From NCBI GenBank assembly GCA_023457295.1, contig JAEWLZ010000053.1, positions 1 through 15,898 on the forward strand: DNA of 15,898 nucleotides. The letters run 5' to 3'. Position 1 is the stretch's first letter, and every line of letters starts with the position of its first letter. A program made the position numbers and the translations under genes. The DNA is from Cyanobacteria bacterium OH_PDB_112 (GTDB lineage Bacteria > Cyanobacteriota > Vampirovibrionia > Gastranaerophilales > CAJFVJ01). The notes beneath the pieces are model-generated. The model was not told where the DNA came from, did no database searches, and worked only from the letters and a program-made list of their open reading frames with translations. Of this stretch, positions 7,936 through 12,917 are shown piece after piece.

Positions 7936-8073
7936 AACCTCATTCCCTTTTAGGTTAAAAAATAATTTTTTTTTATTATTCTTAAATATTATTCTAAAGG
8001 GTGATTTTTATAAGGAAATTTATGCCCTTTCTTCTTGCGCTATATTGAAAATAACCTCATTTTAGGCTTAAAA
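7936..8073. repeat. Two copies of an AACCTCATT...TTAGG...TTAAAA motif
   Basis: Copy 1 (7936-7960) and copy 2 (8053-8073) share AACCTCATT, TTAGG and TTAAAA. They differ by a CCCTT insertion in copy 1 and an extra C in copy 2. Copy 1 also contains the inverted pair AACCT/AGGTT. Read on the - strand, both give AATGAGGTT followed by T-rich DNA. In copy 1 this overlaps a possible -35 of the Cys-rich gene. They may be regulator binding sites; this is inference. Confidence 0.35.
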
Positions 8074-8094
8074 TTGTTAAATGGTGAGGATATT

Positions 8095-8148
8095 ATGGTT
8101 GTTTTTAAATTAGCATGCTTAATTAAAAAAATGTCGTCTTCCCCGTAA
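8095..8148 (+). CDS. Possible 17-codon small ORF or leader
   Basis: ATG at 8095 opens a 17-residue ORF (starts MVVFKLACLIKK, ends SSSP) with a well-placed GGTGAGG ribosome site (8083-8089). The TGAGG of that site can pair with CCTCA at 8055-8059, which could hide it. The basic/hydrophobic start is weak evidence for a real peptide. It could be a leader, a small membrane peptide or chance. Confidence 0.18.
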   Translation: MVVFKLACLIKKMSSSP

Positions 8149-8175
8149 CCAATTGACTTAGCCTTTCTTTCTATA

Positions 8176-8204
8176 TTGCGAAAAACATGCTTAAAGAGTA
8201 GAAT
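8176..8204 (+). promoter_or_regulatory. Putative promoter of the prolyl isomerase gene
   Basis: TTGCGA (8176-8181) and TAGAAT (8199-8204) are separated by 17 bases and lie just ahead of the gene. The resulting leader would be only about 17 bases but still includes the AGGAGA ribosome site. The match is moderate in AT-rich DNA. Confidence 0.35.
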
Positions 8205-8227
8205 TTTTTTAGAATATAGGAGATATT

Positions 8228-8629
8228 ATGAAAAAAACGGTTTTATTTTTAGTAATTGGAGTTATTATTTTTTCTAATGTTGTAAATAACGTTATGGCCT
8301 CTGAATTAATAAAACCTCCTTCTGCAATTGAATTGAAAGATTGTACGCAAATCACTCAAGTTAGAGCAAGTCATATTCTTGTAAAAACTCAAAGTGAAGC
8401 TATGAAAATAAGGAAAGAGATACTGCAAGGCAAAAGTTTTAATCAAGCCGCAAAAGAATACTCTATCTGTCCATCGGGAGAAGAAGGTGGCGATCTGGGA
8501 TATTTTTCTAGAGGAATGATGGTTCCCGAATTTGAAGATGCAGCCTTTTCTTTGCCTGTAAATAAACTTTCTGATCCTTTGCAGACACAATTTGGTTGGC
8601 ATTTGGTTTTAGTTACGGATAAAAAATAA
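8228..8629 (+). CDS. Secreted parvulin-type peptidyl-prolyl isomerase
   Basis: A 133-residue protein with an N-terminal signal peptide (about 1-24, ending VMA) and one complete parvulin domain (about 46-132). It catalyses cis/trans isomerisation of prolyl bonds, here outside the cytoplasm. The family motifs are visible: RASHILV with His49, CPSGEEGGDLGYFSRGMMVPEFEDAAF with Cys81, and FGWHLV with His125. These are the conserved active-site positions of parvulins. It lacks the long chaperone arms of SurA or PrsA. An AGGAGA site precedes the ATG. It lies between two Pro/Cys-rich secreted proteins, which are plausible but unproven clients. Confidence 0.92.
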   Translation: MKKTVLFLVIGVIIFSNVVNNVMASELIKPPSAIELKDCTQITQVRASHILVKTQSEAMKIRKEILQGKSFNQAAKEYSICPSGEEGGDLGYFSRGMMVPEFEDAAFSLPVNKLSDPLQTQFGWHLVLVTDKK

Positions 8630-8630
8630 T

Positions 8631-8658
8631 AAAAAAGCCCCTTTGTGAGGGGCTTTTT
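8631..8658. terminator. Bidirectional terminator between the isomerase and a Cys-rich gene
   Basis: GCCCCT (8637-8642) pairs with AGGGGC (8648-8653) around a five-base loop, with six A before and five T after. It serves the rightward prolyl isomerase gene and the leftward gene that ends at 8678. Confidence 0.85.
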
Positions 8659-8677
8659 ATCAGATTTTGGCTGTTTA

Positions 8678-9046
8678 TTATTTGGAATTACAACCGCAAT
8701 TGCATCCGCAACCACAACCACATGCAGCTTTTTTATGTTTTTTAAATTTCTTTTTCATATGCATTTTACAAGCAGGTTTTGTTTGTTCGCAGCAGCAAGG
8801 TTCAACAGGAGCGGCAGCACATGGAGAACAGCAAACAGGAGCCGCAGGACAGCATTTATTTACGGGCATATAATAACCGAAAATACGTGTTTGACATTTT
8901 GGGGCAATTGTTTGGTAGTAGCTGAAGGAAGATAATTTGCATCCGCAATTATCTTTTGCGGGAAGTAATAAAGTGTCTGCAAAACTTGCAGAAGAAACAG
9001 AAAGAGCAATCGCTAAGGCACTCATGGTAACTAAAACTTTTTTCAT
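8678..9046 (-). CDS. Secreted cysteine-rich protein (18 Cys) with CGCGCGC tail
   Basis: I do not recognise the family. From the ATG at 9046 it has 122 residues, with a signal peptide of 23 residues (starts MKKVLVTM, ends SASFA), as in the other Cys-rich gene. The mature part has 18 Cys: a CGC near the N terminus, a Pro/Ala/Cys-rich centre (CCPAAPVCCSPC, EPCCC), a Lys/His/Met-rich stretch (94-106) and a tail with alternating Cys-Gly (109-119). The GYYMPV segment resembles GYYVVC in the first protein, so the two may be related. CxC arrays with nearby His and Met suggest metal binding, but disulphide cross-linking is possible. A GGAGG site is correctly placed for this start; an open upstream ATG at 9136 would hide the signal peptide and is rejected. 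Confidence 0.8.
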   Translation of the reverse strand: MKKVLVTMSALAIALSVSSASFADTLLLPAKDNCGCKLSSFSYYQTIAPKCQTRIFGYYMPVNKCCPAAPVCCSPCAAAPVEPCCCEQTKPACKMHMKKKFKKHKKAACGCGCGCNCGCNSK

Positions 9047-9193
9047 ATCAATACCTCCATAATTTTTTGATATAAATTCGAAACATTTCTCGATAGAGAT
9101 ATTTTGGTATAGAAATAAAAATTTTAAATTAGGCAAAACTATCGAATTATATTTTTTTTATAGTTCGTTATATTAGTAGCTTAATAGGCTATC

Positions 9194-9225
9194 TTGACAA
9201 TTGAATATACTACATTTAGTATAAT
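9194..9225 (+). promoter_or_regulatory. Putative promoter of the zinc-ribbon gene
   Basis: Perfect hexamers TTGACA (9194-9199) and TATAAT (9220-9225) are present, but the 20-base spacer is longer than the usual 16-18, so the -35 may not be the one used. The site is 27 bases before the next start codon. Confidence 0.45.
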
Positions 9226-9251
9226 TTTAGATTTACTAAAGGAATTTTACA

Positions 9252-9791
9252 ATGGATAACAATTTATCTCCTGAACAGGTTGAATTAAGTTGGATAACTT
9301 CTTTAGAAGAAGCGAATGCAAAAATATCTTCAGAGCTAGAGCGAAGCAGACCTCAAGGACAAAGGATTTATGCTCCGACTGAACTCGCAGCCCTTATTAA
9401 TTATATACATCAATGCGAAAATTATCTTCGTAGTACTTACGAACAAGCAGGTTTGCGTTTGAATCAATTAGGTTATCCTAGATTGTTTCAACGTATGCAG
9501 GCTATTGTTGATGATTTGCGCGGCGCTGAGAAAATTTATAAAGAAATGCATGCTTCAGCATTAGCTAGTGAGGAAAATATCAGGCATATGCAGCAGGAAT
9601 ATTCACAAGAGTGGAGAAAGTCTATTCAAGAATCTATGAAAAGGCGACAGGATATGTTTGATAAGACTCATAAACAGTGGAGCGCGAATTTTACTCAGTC
9701 CTGTGTTCATTGCGGATATTGGTTGGGAGATGCATATTATAACTTCGAAATTTGTCCAAAGTGCGGACGTCTTTTAAGAGATTCTATTTAG
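9252..9791 (+). CDS. Helical protein with C-terminal zinc ribbon, function unknown
   Basis: A 179-residue cytoplasmic protein with no signal peptide or membrane segment. Residues about 1-145 look helical and partly coiled-coil, rich in Glu, Gln, Arg and Met. The C-terminal end has two Cys pairs, C151-x-x-C154 and C168-x-x-C171, a typical zinc ribbon spacing (CVHCGYWL...ICPKCGRLL). Such ribbons bind Zn and often contact nucleic acid or protein. I cannot assign a role. An AAAGGAAT site lies before the ATG. It stands alone between the Cys-rich gene and the efflux operon with its own promoter, so its link to either neighbour is uncertain. Confidence 0.75.
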   Translation: MDNNLSPEQVELSWITSLEEANAKISSELERSRPQGQRIYAPTELAALINYIHQCENYLRSTYEQAGLRLNQLGYPRLFQRMQAIVDDLRGAEKIYKEMHASALASEENIRHMQQEYSQEWRKSIQESMKRRQDMFDKTHKQWSANFTQSCVHCGYWLGDAYYNFEICPKCGRLLRDSI

Positions 9792-9891
9792 TAATTTATA
9801 AAATTCACCAGTCTAATAACGGTGTACTTAAAATCGAAGAAAAGAACTACATAATCCTAAGCATTAATATTGCCAAAAAAGTATTAAGAAC

Positions 9892-9920
9892 ATTACAAAT
9901 TTTCTAACTTATAATATAAT
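9892..9920 (+). promoter_or_regulatory. Putative promoter of the metal efflux operon
   Basis: TATAAT (9915-9920, overlapping a second copy at 9910-9915) lies 17 bases after ATTACA (9892-9897), a four-of-six match to TTGACA. It is 33 bases before the first gene of the efflux block. I found no convincing metal-sensor operator dyad here. Confidence 0.4.
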
Positions 9921-9952
9921 ACTTTTAATAACAGATAGGATTGTTGTGATTT

Positions 9953-10378
9953 ATGCCTTTGAATAAAAATATCAAAAAAAACATAGCGCTTTTTTGTTTG
10001 CTAATCTATGTATTGTTTAGTTTTTTAAGCAATGCAGGGGCAACGCTATGTTTTGGCACAAACCAAAACAGACATATCGGGATTCACGCATTTAACTACG
10101 ATAGTTGTACCGATGTAAACAGTTCTAATATTGTAAAATCAGATCCTGGTCGTAACACATATAAAAATATATGTGATCATAGCAATTTTCAGATGGATTT
10201 AAACAAAATCCCCTTACTGAGTTTTACAAAAATCATAAATAAGCCACCCGCTTTTGATTTTGATAAAGAGTTTTATTTATATGAAAAAAAACACGACAAA
10301 ACAAATTGGGAAATATATAAAGACTTATTAATTTTTAGCCACTTAAATGAATTAAAAACTATAATCCTTATTATATAG
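9953..10378 (+). CDS. Small secreted protein at the head of the efflux operon
   Basis: A 141-residue protein with an N-terminal signal peptide or membrane anchor (about 10-30). The mature part has three Cys (33, 52, 74) and His residues at 41, 45 and 76, in the arrangement LCFG...RHIGIH...SC...ICDHSNFQMDL. From memory, small secreted proteins with an LC-G-(D/N)GH-...-C...(H)C..D-like layout are found beside CzcCBA operons in other bacteria, and this looks like a diverged member. That is recall, not a search. A periplasmic metal-binding accessory role is possible. The ribosome site is weak (AGGA about 13 bases before ATG). It is followed after 60 bases by the outer-membrane factor gene, with no terminator between. 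Confidence 0.6.
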   Translation: MPLNKNIKKNIALFCLLIYVLFSFLSNAGATLCFGTNQNRHIGIHAFNYDSCTDVNSSNIVKSDPGRNTYKNICDHSNFQMDLNKIPLLSFTKIINKPPAFDFDKEFYLYEKKHDKTNWEIYKDLLIFSHLNELKTIILII

Positions 10379-10438
10379 TTTTTGACTTTTTGCATAAAGC
10401 AATAGCTCAAAGATGATAATTTAGTAGGATTAGTTTAA

Positions 10439-11707
10439 ATGAAAAAAATTGTATATAGAATAATTTTATTATGTTTTTTAATAAATATTTTGCCGGCCGG
10501 AGCAGAAACTATTTCGCTTAATCAAGCTATTAGGCTTGCTCTTGATAACAACCCAAAGCTGCAGGCAGCTCAAGCAATGCTCGGAATTAGCGAAGCTAGG
10601 ATTATTATTGCCAAAACACTACGAAATCCAGCTTTAGTTACAGATAACGGTACGGCAGAAAAAACATATCGAACTGGTATTGAGCAGACTTTTGAACTTG
10701 CAGGAAAAAGAAAAAAACGCACAAATCTTGCAAAAACAGAAAAAGAAATTGTCGAAAATGAAATAAGAACGACCGCTTTGGATCTAAAGAACAATGTTCG
10801 CAAGTCATACATAAAACTTTTTAATGCACAGCAAAAATACAACGCCTCTAATGATATTTTGAATATTTCAAATAATCTTGTTGATATCGCACGCAAAAGA
10901 AATATAGCCGGCGATATTGCAGAACTTGATGTTATTCAGGCCGAAAATTTGCAAGCCAATGCAAAAAATAGTCTTGAAAGCTCAAAACTCGATATAATGC
11001 AGGCTTTTAATGAACTTAATATGTACGTCAATCAAGTTTTGCCTTTTGATATACAACTTGAGGCTCCGACTTTGAACGATTTTATGATAAAACCCGATGG
11101 AGCAGAAAAAACTCAAGAAGAATTAATATCGGAAGCATATCAAAATCGTCCTGAAATCAAAAAAATTCAAAAAAGTCTTGAAGCTTCAGACAAAATGATG
11201 GCAGTGGTAAAAGCAAATAGAGTTCCTAATTTGACACTGGCAGTAGGTCCTGATTTGGTTGTGGCTGGCGGAGAAGGTGCAAATAGCCCTAACGAAACAG
11301 GTGTTTTTGTTGTGGGTCGAGTTGATTTGCCTATTTTTAATCGCCAACAAGGGCAAATAAAAGAGGTGAATGCCCAAATCGTTCAACAACACAAAGAACT
11401 TGAAGCTATGCAAAATCAAATCACTTACGAAATTAAAGATACTATTGCCAAAATCAAAATCAATTCTCAAAAACTTCACCTTTACGAAAATGAGATTTTG
11501 CCAAAATCTCAAAATGTAGTAGACAAATCCCGAAGAAGTTTTGAAGAAGGTATGAGCAACATTATCATTTCTATTAATGCACAGCAATCATACATCAACA
11601 CACGCTTTGGCTATATTCAGGTTTTAACAGACTACCAAAATTCAATCAGCGACTTGGAGCGCAATCTCGGAATAAACTTAACAACAGGAGAGAGTAATGA
11701 AAAATAA
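10439..11707 (+). CDS. czcC: CzcC-like outer-membrane efflux factor
   Basis: A TolC-family outer-membrane channel of 422 residues with a signal peptide (1-22, ending PAGA). It shows the two-fold OEP layout: ISLNQAIRLALDNNPKLQAA at the start of the first half and EELISEAYQNRPEIKKIQKSL at the start of the second, each followed by long amphipathic helices. PIFNRQQGQIKEVNAQI is a typical second-half motif. The function is the exit duct for a tripartite RND pump. The assignment to the Czc branch rests on its partner genes. An AGTAGGATT site precedes the ATG. The last 11 bases overlap the adaptor gene. Confidence 0.88.
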   Translation: MKKIVYRIILLCFLINILPAGAETISLNQAIRLALDNNPKLQAAQAMLGISEARIIIAKTLRNPALVTDNGTAEKTYRTGIEQTFELAGKRKKRTNLAKTEKEIVENEIRTTALDLKNNVRKSYIKLFNAQQKYNASNDILNISNNLVDIARKRNIAGDIAELDVIQAENLQANAKNSLESSKLDIMQAFNELNMYVNQVLPFDIQLEAPTLNDFMIKPDGAEKTQEELISEAYQNRPEIKKIQKSLEASDKMMAVVKANRVPNLTLAVGPDLVVAGGEGANSPNETGVFVVGRVDLPIFNRQQGQIKEVNAQIVQQHKELEAMQNQITYEIKDTIAKIKINSQKLHLYENEILPKSQNVVDKSRRSFEEGMSNIIISINAQQSYINTRFGYIQVLTDYQNSISDLERNLGINLTTGESNEK

Positions 11708-12917
11708 ATATGTGATAATTTTTGCTGCAATATTTTTGGCTATTATAGTCGGAATTTTTATATACAATAATTCTAAAACTGCTATGGTATATAAAAATCC
11801 TGATATTGTTGAGCTTTGTCCAAGAGCTGTAAAAGATTTGGGCGTGCAGGCTATTAATGTAGAAGAAAAACCTGTAATTTCCGAGATAAAAACCATTGGG
11901 GAAATTAAGACTAATAATGACAAAAGATATGTCCTCAACTCTATGACAATAGGCAGGGTCGTTCAAGATAATGTGATTTTGGGGCAAGAGGTCAAAAAAG
12001 GACAAGTTATAGCTCGCGTCGAAAATCCCGATGTGGCTAAAATAAATGCCGATTCGGTTCAACGACTTCACGAAAACGTCTTGGCAATCAGGCAAGCCCA
12101 AACACGTTTAAGATTAGCCAAAACAAATCTCGAAAGAGAAAAAAGATTGTTTAAAGAAGGCATTACCGCCAAAAAATCTCTTATTCAGGCAGAGTCTGAT
12201 TATGCAATTGCAAGAGACGATGTGATTTGTCTTACAGAAAGAGATTCTCACATTAGAGCTGAGGCAAATTCTCTTTTGAAAATATATGGAACTTCAGCCA
12301 ATCTTAATAGTGACAAAATCCAAACAACCGGAGCTATAATTGCTTTGCGCCCGGGCGTCATCACAAAGAAAAATGTAACAGTAGGTGCAACCGTTACTCC
12401 CGACCAAATACTTTATGAGGTTTCGGACTTAAGTTCTTTATGGCTTGATATGACGATTTATCCTGAATATTTGTCAAAAATAAAAGAAGGGCAAGAAATA
12501 ATTTTTAAATCTGACAGCATTCCTAATAAAGCTTTTGCCGGCAAAATAAACTATATTCAACCATCAAGCGATGATCCTACCAAAACATTCTTAGCTCGTG
12601 CTTTTATTGATAATTCAAGCAAATTATTGCGTCCTGGGATGTTTGGGCAAATATTCATCAAAGATATAGACAAAAAAATGAAAATATTTGTTCCAAATGA
12701 AGCTATACAAGAATATGGTAAAGAAAGCTTTGTATTTGTATGCTTGGAAGATGGTAAATATCGTAAACAAACTGTTGAAATGGCAGAAGCAGGGGATGGA
12801 GGTCATTTTATCAATAAAGGTCTTAAACCTGGGGAAAAGATTGTCACCAATGGAAGCTTTACCCTGAAAGCCGAATACATCAAAAAACAGTTTGAAAATG
12901 AGGACGAAGAAGAATAA
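11697..12917 (+). CDS. czcB: CzcB-like periplasmic adaptor (membrane fusion protein)
   Basis: An HlyD/RND adaptor of 406 residues with one N-terminal membrane segment (about 5-23). The first lipoyl half (TIGRVVQDNVILGQEVKKGQVIARVENPDV, about 83-115) is followed by a helical hairpin (about 120-200). The second lipoyl half (ALRPGVITKKNVTVGATVTP) and the beta-barrel and membrane-proximal domains follow, ending in GEKIVTNGSFTLKAEY. It bridges the inner-membrane pump and outer-membrane channel. I see no His-rich N-terminal metal-binding tail. It overlaps czcC by 11 bases and czcA by 1 base (TAATG), so translation is probably coupled. Confidence 0.9.
   Translation: MKNKYVIIFAAIFLAIIVGIFIYNNSKTAMVYKNPDIVELCPRAVKDLGVQAINVEEKPVISEIKTIGEIKTNNDKRYVLNSMTIGRVVQDNVILGQEVKKGQVIARVENPDVAKINADSVQRLHENVLAIRQAQTRLRLAKTNLEREKRLFKEGITAKKSLIQAESDYAIARDDVICLTERDSHIRAEANSLLKIYGTSANLNSDKIQTTGAIIALRPGVITKKNVTVGATVTPDQILYEVSDLSSLWLDMTIYPEYLSKIKEGQEIIFKSDSIPNKAFAGKINYIQPSSDDPTKTFLARAFIDNSSKLLRPGMFGQIFIKDIDKKMKIFVPNEAIQEYGKESFVFVCLEDGKYRKQTVEMAEAGDGGHFINKGLKPGEKIVTNGSFTLKAEYIKKQFENEDEEE

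Larger units (their letters stand above)
7865..8227. other. 363-base intergenic region between divergent genes
   Basis: This AT-rich gap separates the Cys-rich gene (leftward) from the prolyl isomerase gene (rightward), so it must carry both promoters. It contains two copies of a motif built on AACCTCATT...TTAGG...TTAAAA (7936-7960 and 8053-8073), a possible 17-codon ORF at 8095-8148, and a repeated CATGCTTAA (8114-8122 and 8186-8194). I see no tRNA, rRNA or CRISPR here. Confidence 0.6.

Noticed and set aside
8022..8048. Eight-codon ORF after AAGGAA in the intergenic gap
   Set aside because: Too short to separate from chance and without supporting context.
9047..9136. Upstream start extending the second Cys-rich protein by 30 residues
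   Set aside because: The internal ATG at 9046 has a GGAGG site and begins a proper signal peptide; the extension would bury it.
9804..9830. CACC...GGTG inverted repeat after the zinc-ribbon gene as a terminator
   Set aside because: Only four paired bases with an 11-base loop and no T-run.
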